Source: Strongylocentrotus purpuratus
Lineage: Eukaryota; Echinodermata; Echinoidea; Camarodonta; Strongylocentrotidae
Length of the DNA: 64,000 nucleotides
Assembly: GCF_000002235.5 (NCBI RefSeq)
Contig: NW_022145615.1
Coordinates: forward strand, 12,236,891-12,300,890
Direction of reading: 5' to 3'
Positions 1 to 11,999 of the stretch are shown here, one piece after another. How positions within the stretch are numbered: the first letter of the stretch is position 1; each line of letters begins with the position of its first letter. Position numbers and translations under genes: made by a program. The notes under the pieces were generated by a model. It ran no database searches, was not told the DNA's origin, and saw only the letters and a list, made by a program, of their open reading frames with translations.

Positions 1-670
1 TTGAAAACCAATTGAATATGTTAAGTATTGGTTGAGATATGACCATCTGAATAAATATACTCCCCATAGGAACTCAGTGTTATATGCTCTGGCTCCTAAT
101 GGCGCTCTGGCAGACATTCGTGCTCCGGTGACAATACTATTGCTTATGGTTTTGGTCGTCAAAAGTATAGGGTTAGGGTTAGGCTTTCGGAGTTGAAGTT
201 AGGGAGTCCGGTTTGTGTCGGAAATTACTGTGGAGCAATTATATTGTCGCAGGAGCAAGATCGAGTCGGATGCGGATGACCGCCTTAACAAGTCGTCGAT
301 GAGATCGATGAGATAAGATCGAAGTCCGTCGATGAGCACGAAGGCCAGACCGAGAATCGGTCGGTTAGGGTCGACCGGGAGCTGTGTAATGTAATGGTGA
401 TGTGACTTGGATATTATATAGATCGACTATAATGTCACTGTTCGCATTATTTTGGAGTACGCCCTTGTTCTTTACACCGATTATGAAGTGAATGGACCAT
501 GCAACTACAATAAAATGTCGAATTTAGATGGCTATTGATAATAACTACTCATGCAGCGAGGCTGATTTTTTTGTTTGTCTCTCAAACAAAAACGTTGTGA
601 CCTTACAATGTCATTGCTGTTTACGGAAATGAAGACGAACATACTATATTTTCGTATAAGGGATATACTA
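1..670. other. non-coding, nothing recognised
   Basis: I see no convincing reading frame, splice-bounded exon or repeat structure in this stretch. It is moderately AT-rich. It could be intron or intergenic sequence 5' of the receptor exon, but no leucine-rich-repeat exon is visible. Confidence 0.4.
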
Positions 671-1222
671 GAGCACTACAGATAGATCGTTCCTCGATCA
701 GGAGACCTAGGAACATATATCTGACAGAATTTGGTTGATTCAACGGGCTCTACGTGTAAATAATATTCGATTGATCAAAATAATTTAGACAACTGCAAGC
801 GACAGTATTTGCTCTTATCGATTATCCAGGAGCATGCACTGCAATACATAAAGTATAAGGGCTTCTGGAGCACTACACGGATAGATCGTTTCTCGATCAG
901 GAGATTTATTTGACAGAGTTTGGTTGATTCAAAGGGCTAAACGTGTAAATAATATTCGACTGATCAAATTTAGACAATATTGCAAGCAACAGTTTTTGCT
1001 CTTTATATCGATTATCCAGGAACAAGCACTGCAATACATAAGGGCTTCTGAAGCACTACATGGATAGATCGTTCCTCGATTAGGAGATATATTTGACAGA
1101 GTTTGGTTGATTCAACGAGCTAAACGTGTAAATAATATTCGACTGATCAAATTTAGACAACTGCAAGCTAAAGTTTTTGCTCTTATCGATCATCCAGGAA
1201 CATGCATTGCAATGCATAAAGC
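671..1222. repeat. three-copy tandem repeat, ~185-bp unit
   Basis: Three head-to-tail copies start at about 671, 868 and 1051. Each opens with a GAGCACTACA-like motif and a GATAGATCGTT block, continues through TTTGGTTGATTCAA and GTAAATAATATTCGA, and ends with a GCAATACATAA-like stretch. The copies differ by point changes and small indels, so this is an old minisatellite rather than a fresh duplication. Confidence 0.8.
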
Positions 1223-3799
1223 CTAAGATTTTTGTTTGCGATTGCCGTGATACTCCAACACATCCAAGTGCATGTGGCGTCTTCTATACCATTAATTTCT
1301 CTTGATCAGTTTATGTAAATGATATCGAGATAATGGCTCCAGCCAAACATTAATATTTACACTACTCAAACAATGAAGGTCTACTATGTTTCCTCTTTTA
1401 TCTCGAGTCGACGTTAAATGCATTATCTCGTCACATTATTGTATTTACAAAAGCGCATGCGCATCATCTCGTTAGTTCTACACGGACTCAACGATTTAGA
1501 GGAGAATATTCACCCATCATAGCAAGCTCGGACGGAACTTCGTCCAGACTAACAACGATCGAAGCGAACTTGACGATTGCGAATCTCCGCCACTTTCCTC
1601 GTGAATCTCTAGCAAGGGCTACCGTGTTATGTTCGCTAATCTTGATTACTTTTGGAAACCAGACCGAAGAATAAGTGAAAAAGAGTGGGACTCAAATCAA
1701 TAAATACGATATAGGATGATGAATTTTACTACAGCTTCGCCGGGATCGGGAGAAGAAGAGTACGTCCCAAGGTAAGATGAGATTTTACTTACACTTTATT
1801 GATTAATAATTTCTCGTATAACATAATCACGATTGCAAAGACTTTCGAGAAACAACTTAAAGGGGATTTTCCAGTACCCTATTGTATTGCCTATGGAGAT
1901 CATAATTTATAATGATTATCTAATATGTCATTGTCATGTTTGCATATTTCATGAGCTACTGAAATGTTTTTTTTCTTCTTCGTCTCCGTCTTCTTCTCGT
2001 TCTTGTTCTTGTTACTTCTTCTTATGGTATTAACATTGTACATCGTCTTAGTGCATGGCAGATATCTACTAACAATAGTAAAACATCCTGTCCGCAATGT
2101 GTTGCTCGATTTTCAACTTGTGACATACATTGGTGGAGCACAAGGGCCTAGGCTTGAAACGAAGTCATAGCCCTACATCCCATTCAATTCAATATTCTTC
2201 AAGTGATACGGAACAAACATACTAAACATTCTGAATACTAAAGATTAATACTAAATACTAATGACATAGCTAAACATATGTAATGATCAACAGATTAAAA
2301 AAAACATTTGAAAAGGAGAATTTAAGTATAGGAATAGAGTAGACCTTAATCTGGTTAATGTATAGCATACTATGCTATACTCGTACCCTAATTTCCCCCT
2401 TGTGTATCATACGCTTTTTCTTTTCACATGTTTAGATGACTGTTGAATAATCTGTCGAGTGTTTTACATGTCATCGTGTATATGATTCACATCGGCGTGC
2501 CTTTGTCTGTTCGGCTTTAATCTGGAACTTCGTGCTCCATAATAACCCTCTAGTTTTTAGGGGCGCAAGAACTGACGCCAAAAAACAATGAAAAACAGCG
2601 ACTCTATGTATGACTGACCTTCCTTTGTCCGTCCTAGGTGTACTTTGCGTTTTTTCTTCAAGTTGAATAGTTTTGGTGCCTTGGTTACAGCTTTGCGTTG
2701 GTTATATTTTCTATGGGTCGTTGACACGCCTACCAATATTATAATAGTACACTGTCACCGTATCAATATATGCCCTATGTATACAAATATATACTCTTCT
2801 TGTATTAGTGTAGATTTTGGGGATGTACACGTCTATTTTATAGGGATATTGCTGATTGTATGAATAATATAGTTTGAATAGGCCTGGCTATGTCTTGTGG
2901 ATGTATTTTGAAAATAAATTTATTTCATATAGTCCTCTCAGTGATATTTTTTTTTTATACAAATTATTTTTGTAATTCCCAACAGAATTAATCTTTATGC
3001 CCTGTAGCGTTTTCGAAATTGAAGTGTTCACAATATGTATACGAAAGGCCATACATGTAGACTTGTATACAAAAGCTAAATATTGTACTCTCTTTCTCTC
3101 ACTCCCCTCCCCTATCTATCCTTCCCTCTCCCTTTTCTCTCCGTCCTTTCCAATTTCCCTACAAAAACGTTTTCTAAATAACCTTCCTGACATTTAAGAA
3201 GAGGACCGACTATTAATGCACACACAAAGCAGTCCACGCTCGGAGACTTTAATATGGACAGGCACAAATTTGATTATAACCTTTGGGAAAATATCAAGAA
3301 TTGAATGTTTCTATTTTTTCTAGTATGCAAAGAAGGTCATAAGAATAGTTGACAAATTTAACTTTAGGGATGACTGAATAAATCAATTTTGACCATCTCG
3401 TACAGGCTTTTTTTTTGTTGCCTCGAGAATATAGGCCTATAATAAAAACATATTTCGGAATAACGTCAAATTCATGGAAACCGCAAGATGCCCAAAATAC
3501 TTGTCCTTGGGTAGTTTGATGAGGAAATAACATTTCACAGATAGCAAAGTGTATTTTTTCCTCGCTAACTTGCTCGCCTGCAAAATTTAGAAACGGGTAA
3601 GTTTCATGACTATCCCCATGATGATAAGACTATACATGGACACCTCGCTGCCCGAATATAACCTTATTTATTCATTAGTACGTCATAACATGTATATCGA
3701 AATGAAATTTATACCACACGAGTGTTTTTTTTTTGCCTCGTTCACTTCACTCCTCGCAAAATTTGTTTATTTATTCATTTTATTGTAATTATTTGAACA
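1223..3799. other. non-coding, no supported gene
   Basis: Only short unsupported reading frames occur here (for example around 1833-2170 and 2645-2863). Their low-complexity Phe/Ser/Leu runs come from T/C-rich DNA. No splice-bounded exon, leucine-rich repeat or known repeat was recognised. Confidence 0.4.
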
Positions 3800-4235
3800 T
3801 ATTTTTTTTATTTTTTTTTTTTTATTGAAATATATTTAATCAGGATATCAAGAATCAGATATACATTGTAGATACAAAATCTGTTTTACATCATGGTCCT
3901 GAACAGGATAAAAACACGGAAATATAAATAACGAATATCACCAAAGCTGACAGGCAAAGGTAAGAACAGTATAAAACTAACCTATAAGCATAATACGCAT
4001 TAAAAATAGTAAAAAGCACAACAAAACAAAAAAACAAAAAAAACGACATGAAATAAATGAAATTAACAGCGGAAAAAATATCAAATCACATTTAATAAAA
4101 GGCATTAAAATATCACCCTAAAAAATAGAAGAGGAGAGAAGATATAAGGTAACTGGTAAAAAGTAAAGGAGGAAAGAGGGAAAGAAAGAAAGAGGGGAGA
4201 GGGAAAGAAAGAAAGAAAGAGAGGAGAGGGAAATG

Positions 4236-4273
<38 letters not shown>

Positions 4274-4640
4274 TAAGCCATGTCAAAGCAGTAAATGAAT
4301 CGGCATTGTATTACACAGGTTTAAAAAATTTGTCCTTGTACATACGTTTAAAAACATCGATAGATTTAGCATTTTGAAAAGCAGAAGGTAGACTATTCCA
4401 GATTTTACCTCCAGCGTATCTCAAACAATTCTTAAAACATTCAAGATTAGGCTTAGGTAAAACAACATTCAGCGTATTGGCAAGTCTAGTGTTAAAACCA
4501 TGTCTGTCAAAAACCATTTCCACTTCATTGCATAATCGTACTGGGGCTTTTCCATGAATACAGTTGTACATTATACATGATAAAAAATAGTCCCGTCTAG
4601 TGTCAATGGATTGCCATTTTAATGAATTTATTATACTCAA
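3800..4640 (-). mobile_element. CR1/L2-like LINE, 3' fragment
   Basis: Read on the minus strand, 4640-4311 encodes 109 residues of the C-terminal tail that follows the reverse transcriptase in CR1/L2-like elements. Visible landmarks are LKWQSIDTRRDYF, HGKAPVRLCN, HGFNTRLAN, LPKPNLECFKNCLRYAGG and WNSLPSAFQNAKS. A 3' UTR follows, containing a GA-rich tract (about 4169-4274). It ends in a poly(T) run on the plus strand near 3800-3822, which is the poly(A)-like tail. The element is 5'-truncated: it has no palm domain or endonuclease. It abuts a related LINE at 4685, in the same orientation. Confidence 0.8.
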
Positions 4641-4684
4641 GCTATTTACATTATAATCAAAATTCCCTACGACAATATTTCATC

Positions 4685-5960
4685 AGGATAACAAGATCCG
4701 AAAGGATTGGTTCACATCCTGGTCCTGAATATTAAAAGCTTACATTAAAACATCAAAATAAATAATTAATGCACATATAATAAGAATTGTTAAAATACTC
4801 ATTAAGTCATGATATAAATATTTAGCGACCACAATTTTGATTAGAAACCAAAAAAAATTATATGATATTTAATTAAATATATAAAAACACAATAATGGAA
4901 TCAACTAATCTATTTAAAATCAAATTATGTCACAACTAAATAACCATCTCATGAAGTACCAAACTAAACTTAAAGCAGAAAGAGCAGAATCAATGATGAT
5001 AATATTCATAATTTGGAGAAATAGGTTTTTTTATACATGTTTTTAAAATAGTCGATGGATTGTGCATTTTGTAGGTTAGAGGGTAAGTTATTCCATACTT
5101 TGCCGCCTGCGTAACGTAGACTATTCTTAAAAAATTAAATATTAGGCTTGAGAAGGACAACACTCATTTAGTTAGCCAATCTCGTATTCATTGGGTGCCG
5201 GTCAAATACCATGTCAATAGCATTGCACAAACGTAATGGAGCGTAGCCATGGATACAAAATATACATGCAAGAAATAGTTCCGTCTTTCTTCTGAAACCT
5301 GCCATTTCAATCTTTTAACAATATCAAGACCACTTTACTTAAAATCAAAATTCCTTTTAAATATTCTTGCTGCTCTTTTTTTGTAATTTAAGGATGCTTG
5401 TTATATACAGAACAACTCCCCCATATCGAACATGCGCAATCTAATATAGGTTGGATTGTACATGTATACATTTTATTCAAAACATTTGTATCGGTGAAAT
5501 TACTGACCTTTTTTAAAGAAAATATTTTATAAGGTAACGATTTACTAAGTTTCTTTACATGAATATTCCAGGTTAATATTTTGTTCATGTTTGCTTTTAT
5601 TACCATCCAAAGAAATGTTTAAATCCTGAATAGTTTGTGAGTTGCGTTTCAATAACATATTGTACGTTTTTTCAGTATTGACTTTTAGTTTATTTCTTTT
5701 ATACCACTTAATATTTTCTTCTAGATGAGCCTGCAGCTTATCCCTAATAATTTTGATATTTTTATCAGAAATATATATAACAACGTCATCAGCATATATA
5801 TTGCATGAACATGATATCATTATTAAAAACAAGGAAAAGGAACGGATCCAGTGCACTGCCCTGTGGTATTCCAATAGACAGACAATTTCTCATGACAATA
5901 AACAGTTTTCTTTTCCACCAGACATGTAGTTCATAAACCATATCAACACATTATTCTGAA
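4685..5960 (-). mobile_element. CR1/L2-like LINE fragment with decayed reverse transcriptase
   Basis: On the minus strand this piece shows a YADDVVIYIS catalytic-loop motif near 5775-5800 and then thumb and C-terminal sequence. The end of the reading frame (about 5020-5260) gives HGYAPLRLCN and RYAGGK-like motifs matching the neighbouring LINE. Frameshifts break it into short frames (5874-5545 and 5606-5388), and a small deletion removes part of the palm compared with the copy at 12.0-12.96 kb. The left breakpoint of the 6.9-kb tandem duplication lies inside this element at about 5138. Confidence 0.75.
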
Positions 5961-6502
5961 CACCATATCTTTCCAATTTTTGCAGTAATAACTTATATAT
6001 TATCGTTAAAGTCCGGATTATTACAGGCATCGAGATGACCAAATATATATTCAACCTTTATCTAGTGTATACAATTAATATTTGTGCTGTAATAAAAGTG
6101 CAATTGTTTTCGCTCGCTCGCAATATTTGAGATCCGGACAATATAATATTTTCGGGGAAGATGCCCTCATGGCCCTTACGCGAAAATGTGCCCGTGCGTC
6201 TATGTATACCAGGGATATAAAAAAAATTCTTTGATGAATTTCCCATTGGAAAAACGCGTAACTTAAACTTCTAAAAGGGTGCCGTGACTAAAAAAAAAAG
6301 AGGAGATGAAATACGCCGATCTAGTACTAGATTGAAAACTTGTACCCCCTCTAATTATTTCTTTCTGGGGGATCCACAAACTACAAGCACTGCTTTTTAG
6401 TGGATAACCCATTTCCTCAGAAAATCAGAATTTCTTGTAATAATTTTATTATGTGTGAAGTGTACTTGTATAATTACCAAGGAAAAAAAAGAAATTTGTA
6501 TA

Positions 6503-6595
6503 TACATTTTTTGTTATACTTTCTGTAATAATATATGGAATACCTTTGTTTATCTTTCTGTTGAAAATGAAATAAATATGAATTGAATTGAATTA
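6503..6595 (+). mobile_element. LINE 3' end with (GAATT)n tail
   Basis: A short plus-strand 3' UTR-like stretch ends in GAATTGAATTGAATTA. The same kind of tail closes the LINE at 38.4 kb. No coding sequence remains. It is repeated in the right duplication unit. Confidence 0.5.
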
Positions 6596-7459
6596 ATGAC
6601 TGAGCCCCCGCTACGCCGCTGTATGGCAGTTTCCTGAAATCCCCTCAGAGAGTGTAATAGCCTTGGTACTATTGTTCTCATGAATATCGATGTACAGGGC
6701 GATCGCGGGTTTGCACAATAATATGTTTTGATAAAGGAGTCTCAGTGAAGGAATCACGTTCCAGCCTTTTGTCCATAGTCGATGAATTAAATCAGAAAAA
6801 CCTTCAATACGTTTAATTTGAAGTTCGATGCGACAGGCATGACATACTGGCACTAATACAATTCTTGTATTTTCACTTTAAAATACCATGTAATATAATT
6901 TTTTTTAATTAAAATTCTTTGAAGTACCAATACGGTCAAACCCCGGGAATCTATTTGGTTCTGAATGCGTTTCCGCCATGTTGTTGACGTTGTTTAGCAT
7001 ATTAAAATTCAGGAACTATTAATAGCCTGATATATCACGATAATAATAATAATTTGAAATCTTGTTCAGCGGCTATAACATTTGATATTAAATCAGTTGG
7101 AATTCATTTCACACCTGTATAATGTTGTCTTTTAATGTAAAATAAGTTACAGTAATGATTTGCACCCATACATGAGGATTCAAGTAATGTTTTACATTCT
7201 CAGAGCAGAAAAGTTATTTTTGAACTCGCTAATTTGGGTACAGCCTATGTGATATAGTCATATCACTGTTTTATAAATTAAGCGAAACTTTAAAATGACA
7301 TTTTCACTGTTTTGTTTGTTTGATTTATTCAATTCAATTTTGAAATAATTCGGACTTGCCCTTTAAGTTATCTTTATCAATGAGTATTACTTTTACAATA
7401 TGTTTAGCTATTGTCCAGCGTTAACCCAACTTCCAGTCTACCCTATAATTACGTGTATA

Positions 7460-7635
7460 GTGTCGTGGTATAGTGGTTAATTCCCTTAACTCTAAATCCA
7501 AGGGTTACGGGTTCGAATCCAAGCTCGGCACTAACGTAATTTTTGGCAAGACATTAATTCATATTTGTCCCCTCTCCACCCAGGTGTAAATGAGTACCTG
7601 GTAATTGCCAAGCTGATAATAATTGCAGGGACCAC
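7460..7635 (+). mobile_element. tRNA-derived SINE
   Basis: The first 73 bases are tRNA-like: TAGTGGTTAA matches a pol III A box and GGTTCGAATCC a B box, and the head ends in CGGCACT. A body follows with GGCAAGACATTAAT and CCACCCAGGTGTAAATG motifs, shared with the SINE at 25.68 kb. The cloverleaf pairing is poor and the tRNA-unrelated body follows directly, so I read it as a SINE and not a tRNA gene. It lies immediately 5' of the GPCR exon. Confidence 0.75.
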
Positions 7636-8835
7636 ATGAAGAACATCATGGATGATAATGAGGTTTCCATGGAAAAACAAAATTATCATTATTATGTTAT
7701 TATAAATGTCGCAAACGATTTGTTATTATTTTCTTCCTTTTTCAGCCTTTCCGAATGGCAGGAGTGCTGCAATGCCACCCGGCACGACATGGATTTTCAG
7801 TGCGGGACAACGCTGACAGCCTTCTCGTCATGTGACAAGCTACTCGACAACCTTGCCATCGAGGTACTCGTCTGGATCGTTGGGATGTCGTCCTTCCTCG
7901 GCAACGCGTTCGTCCTGATTCTACGATCTCGGACCTTCTGTTCAAAGACATCACGCATAGCTCGCATCAACGCCCTCATGATCCTTAGCTTAGCGGCTGC
8001 GGATATCCTCAATGGTATCTATCTCCTCATCATCGGTAGCGTTGGCGCGAAATTCGGATATGATTACTACTTCTTCGCCGATAAATGGCTTGGAAGTCCA
8101 CTATGTCAGGTAGCTGGCTATATGGCCACGGTGTCGGGTCAGATGTCGGTGTTCATGTTGACGCTGATCAGCATCGAACGCATGCTTGCCATCGTTTTCC
8201 CATTCCGATTAGAATTCCACATGGGCACCAGGACAACCGGAATTGCCATCATGTTCATTTGGCTTGTCTCAATCATCATCTGCTCCATCCCGTTCATGTT
8301 CCCTTCGAGCTTCACTGGTTTCTACGGCAACTCGGACGTCTGCATAGGACTTCCGGTGGGGCTCTACATCTACGCTGTTCCGGGAGGCGGTGAGTCGGGC
8401 GAGTTGGAGATTGAAGGGTCGTCGTGGTACTTCGGAATCGCTATCTACGTCGGGATCAACGTCCTCTGCTTGTCCACCATCCTCATTTGCTACATCATCA
8501 TTTTCTACGTGGTGAAGCGTTCTGGTCGACGAGCCAACCGCACCAAGGACAGCCTACAGGAAATCCAGATGGCGGGAAGGATGGCGGTGATCGTCTGTAC
8601 CGACTTCGCTGCCTGGTTTCCTATCGTAGTCATGTTCATCCTCGTTCTCGTACACGCTTGGAACATGCCTGCCACTCTTTATGCTTTCGTCGTGGCCCTG
8701 CTACTCCCAATCAACTCAGCATTAAATCCCTATATCTATACCATCACACAAGTTATGTCAAAGAGAAGAGAACGTTTAGGAAAGAGTACAAACATTTCTG
8801 GAATTAGTGGGGTATCGTTAGATAAACTGACTTAA
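7636..8835 (+). CDS. LGR/relaxin-receptor-like GPCR, terminal seven-transmembrane exon (copy 1)
   Basis: The product is a rhodopsin-class receptor of the leucine-rich-repeat (LGR/RXFP, GRL101-like) branch, acting in the plasma membrane through G proteins. Residues 44-70 form the cysteine hinge (CCNATR, FSSCDKLL) that in the family joins the ectodomain to TM1. TM1 carries GN (89-90) and TM2 LSLAAAD (118-123). C157 and C236 can form the TM3-ECL2 disulfide. ERM (181-183) stands in for DRY, and TM7 has LPINSALNPYIY with NPxxY at 364-368. A polypyrimidine tract and CAG at 7743-7745 make a strong splice acceptor, so the native exon probably begins at 7746. Residues 1-36 of the open frame would then be translated intron. 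No LDLa or LRR exons are visible upstream in the window. The tail after TM7 is short. The ligand is unknown. Confidence 0.85.
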   Translation: MKNIMDDNEVSMEKQNYHYYVIINVANDLLLFSSFFSLSEWQECCNATRHDMDFQCGTTLTAFSSCDKLLDNLAIEVLVWIVGMSSFLGNAFVLILRSRTFCSKTSRIARINALMILSLAAADILNGIYLLIIGSVGAKFGYDYYFFADKWLGSPLCQVAGYMATVSGQMSVFMLTLISIERMLAIVFPFRLEFHMGTRTTGIAIMFIWLVSIIICSIPFMFPSSFTGFYGNSDVCIGLPVGLYIYAVPGGGESGELEIEGSSWYFGIAIYVGINVLCLSTILICYIIIFYVVKRSGRRANRTKDSLQEIQMAGRMAVIVCTDFAAWFPIVVMFILVLVHAWNMPATLYAFVVALLLPINSALNPYIYTITQVMSKRRERLGKSTNISGISGVSLDKLT

Positions 8836-9199
8836 CTTCTTTTGTTAAAAAATTAATCGTGCTCTTAGACATCAAAATGAGGCTAACTTAATGGCTTTTT
8901 TGTTCTGGACATTCATGCTTTTTAACAGTAGTGACATGAAAAAACTTTATATTTTTGTTTGTTACTGTACTATTATAGTAAGTTAAGTTATAGAATCATT
9001 CGAAACCTTTAAATGTTTCGAAATTTTTCATTTAGATTTTAATAATTTTTAAAACGTGTAGTTTGAATTTTCTTGCCATCAAATGTACTATCGAGAGATT
9101 ACAAAGACTTTGTCTTATTGTATTATAGGGATGAAGGTTTACTGAAAATATATGCAAGTTAATTATGTAACAATCTCTCTCAGGTGTTCTGACAATTGC

Positions 9200-9690
9200 A
9201 TGTCCACACGTACACCAGAGCCTTCTATATAGTCCTTCTCCATACCTATATATCTTTAGCCTTCTTCTTCATTTTGCATGTCATTATTATCTGCCATCTA
9301 TCAAGTCTGACATCACTTCTATTCTTGGTCCACCTCTTCTTCGTTTACCATCCATCTTCCCTTCCAAGATACCCCTGAGCATGTTCTTCCCCCGTAAGAC
9401 GTGTAAGACGTGTCCTATCCATTTTTTCTTCCGTCTCCAGATTGTTTCTCTCAAGCTTCTTTGTTCATGGTTCTTTCCTTCTTTCTAGCACTTCTTCATT
9501 GGTGACCATGTCCTTCCAAGTAATTCCTTCCATTTTCTCCTCAGCCACATTTCCAAACTGTCAATCAACCTTTCCTCAGCTCTCCCGATTGTCCAAGTTT
9601 CGGAGCCATTCAATGCTGCACTCCAAACCAGACAAGTCTCTTCTTAAGATTTAGATTGATCCTTTTTGCTGCCAGTACCCTAACGTGTAT
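9200..9690 (-). mobile_element. RTE-related LINE, C-terminal fragment
   Basis: Reading the minus strand through several frames gives GSETWTIGRAEERLIDSLEMW, WKDMVTNEEVLER and KKWIGHVLR-like pieces. These match the C-terminal domain of the RTE-related element at 55.75-58.1 kb, which has GSETWTLASDTKKRLESCEMW and SNEEVLTRAG. The fragment is frameshifted and inactive. It lies inside the duplicated unit, so it occurs again at 16.2 kb. Confidence 0.65.
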
Positions 9691-10574
9691 AGAGAATGCC
9701 TTCTGAGCTAGTGCTGTGCGAGTTTTTATTTCTCTGGTGTTGCATCAATCACTAGAGATGTAATAATATACTCTTAATAATTTTTTAAAATCGACATTCA
9801 TAGTGATAAGAGCCATAACCCTAGAAGCCAGGGGTGCTGAGGTAGGTGTACTTCTCCAGAGGATGATGTATGCATGAGGTGCTGTATAAGCGAATTTTAA
9901 GTTGAAAAGACAAACATGACAAACTTTGAGACACCCCCTAAAAACGAATTAAATGTAAAAACCTTTGGATTTCTTGCTTAAATTCGCTCACAGGTGCCTG
10001 GTAAAGCGAATTAATACTTTGAAATAAGCTCTCATTTTTTATGGTATTAACTTGTCCATGTTTTCAGATAATATTAAAACCGACAGTTTTAATGGATTGT
10101 GTTCATGATTTATATTAATATTACTGTATTTAGGTTCTTTCATTACCCCATCCTAAGAGCATATAATTCATTATTTATTATATTCATTACGAAGAGACAA
10201 AACATGTTAATTTTTTATACCTCTAAATTTGTTACTCACTAAGCAGGATTATATATTTTTTAGTCTCCCCTCAGTACGTCCGTATTGTCTGATCTTATTA
10301 AAATATTAATGTACATTGAATTCTCCTATTTAACTGGATTCAAGAGTGATTTGTCAATATTAATTTATCATGAGCGCAAAATACAACTGTATAAATATGA
10401 TGACAATCATGCACGCACGCATGCATGGTCGAATCTGTCAGTTGTAATAGATTGATTTGTCGATAAAAGTACTTTCGGTTGAAATTAGTCTGTACGTATT
10501 GATTCATAGTATGGAATACAACACATCTGTACAAATATAATGACATTTGTCAAGTAGGGGAGGCGCCTGTATTC

Positions 10575-11130
10575 AGGGGCGGATCAAGCCGGCGACAAGA
10601 GTGGGGGCCCAAATCTTGAGATTTTTTTTTAGCGCCGACTCAGCCGGCCGGTGAATAAACGGGGGGGGGGGGGGGGTGAGGGGGTAAGAGCACATATTAT
10701 TATTTTTGGGTACAGTTTTTGAGGAAAAATTTAGCGCCGACTCGGCCTGCCGGTGAATAAGCGGGGGGGGGGGGGGGGTGTGGAGCACATTTCGTTGTTG
10801 TTTTGTTTTGTTTTGTTTTGTTGGGGGGGGGGGGCCCAATTCGTGAGAAAATATTTAGCAGCGATTCATCCAGTCGGGGGGGGGGGGGGGGGTGATGGAA
10901 AGGAAAACCACTAGTTTTTTTTGGGGGGTGGGGTGGGCGATTTTTTTTTTTTTTTTTTTTTGGGGGGGGGGGGGGTGCCCGCTTTTGTTTTTTGTTTTAA
11001 AAAAAGTTTAAATTTACGTTATTATCCTATTTTATTAACAGTTTTTTTATGGGGGGGGGGGCTGGGGGAAAGCCATTTGCGGAAATGTATTTACAAGGGG
11101 GCTGACGCCGGATATCAACTTTCCAGTTTC
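10575..11130. repeat. poly-G-rich degenerate tandem repeat block
   Basis: The block starts with CAGGGGCGGATC. It then repeats a GCCGACTC-GCC-GCCGGTGAATAA core, each copy followed by a run of 10-20 G and then T-rich DNA. The head resembles hAT-type terminal repeats, but I could not find a matching right end with an 8-bp target duplication. The reading frames across it are artefacts of the homopolymers. Confidence 0.6.
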
Positions 11131-11465
11131 TATTTTTTTTAAAAGATACCTTGCTTCGTAATATAAATATTTTAAAAAGGTGATAAAAATTGCATAATCG
11201 GGCAACTCACTACAAATCACCCAGTATGTCTATGCCTCTATTGATTTTGTTCGGAAGAAGCTCAGTCAAGTTTCATTTTTATTTAAAAACATGCTGTCGA
11301 AATAAATTATGATTATGGTTTAAACAGAACTAACGAAATTGAAAACGTTTCGTGAAATATATAGGAAAACGAGTTTTAAGAACATCAAGGTGTTGAATAA
11401 AAGTTTGTTAGAACCAAATAATCCTTGATAACCCCGAGGAAATCTTCCTCAGGAAAACTACCACA

Positions 11466-11622
11466 GGGCCCAGAAACACAAATGTTTGCATTCAATTGCA
11501 TCGGCGTTTTTTACTGGTTGATGGTCAGCCTTTTGAACAATATGTGCAGACAACGACGGTCCTGATTGGCCATTGTCATTTTAGTTACAATTGATTGCAA
11601 ACCTTTGTGTTACGGGGTCCAG
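11466..11622. mobile_element. 157-bp MITE with long terminal inverted repeats
   Basis: The left end GGGCCCAGAAACACAAATG and the right end, whose reverse complement begins GGACCCCGTAACACAAAGG, pair over roughly 35 bases, continuing through a TTTGCA-TCAATTG core. The size and lack of coding capacity fit a miniature inverted-repeat element. It is duplicated at 18.42 kb. Confidence 0.65.
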
Positions 11623-11999
11623 GACTTCCCAAAGAATATTACCCGGTGCGTAACCCCCCCCCCCCCCAAAAAAAAAAAAAAAAAAAAAAAATTAAAAAAA
11701 TTAATTTGCCCCTGCACTGCATTATGTAGGGTCTAGCTGTCAATAACCAAATGTCATAAAAGGGGAAGTAGGATAGATAGGGGAAGGAAGTGAGAGCTGA
11801 GACAGAGAGAAAAGGGAGAGAAGAATGGAGAATGGAGAGAGTGGAAGGAAGGAGAGATAACAAGAGAATGAAAGACGTACAAGAAAGAGAGAGAGAGAGA
11901 GAGAGAGAAGGTTTTCGTGTATCGGCGTGCGTGTGCGTGTGTGTGTCCGTGCGTCCGTGTGTGGGTGGGTATGTTTGTGAGAGGTCAATTAAATTTAAA

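Larger units (their letters stand above)
5138..11985. repeat. tandem segmental duplication, left unit
   Basis: This block is repeated head-to-tail at 12000-18945, with the offset growing from about 6860 to 6990 bp through small indels. Shared contents in order are a minus LINE piece, a LINE 3' tail, a SINE, the GPCR exon, an RTE-like fragment, a poly-G block, a 157-bp MITE and a GA/GT microsatellite. The unit ends in the (GT)-rich tract at about 11983. A ~15-bp joint then leads into the LINE breakpoint that starts the second unit. Confidence 0.92.

Noticed and set aside
7460..7532. Genuine tRNA gene
   Set aside because: Stem pairing is imperfect and a shared SINE body follows; the same head recurs at 14348, 25681 and 62752.
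8085..8807. His/Arg-rich frames inside the receptor exon, and antisense frames at 7742-8012
   Set aside because: They are shadows of the GPCR frame; the repeat at 14973-15695 exists only because the exon is duplicated.
9196..9654. Plus-strand secreted-protein-like frames
   Set aside because: The minus strand carries an RTE-related LINE C-terminal remnant; the plus frames are its shadow.
10573..11142. Pro- or Gly-rich frames over G and C runs (also 17719-18099 and 30614-30808)
   Set aside because: Homopolymer translation; frames shift between the two duplication copies, so they are not conserved as protein.
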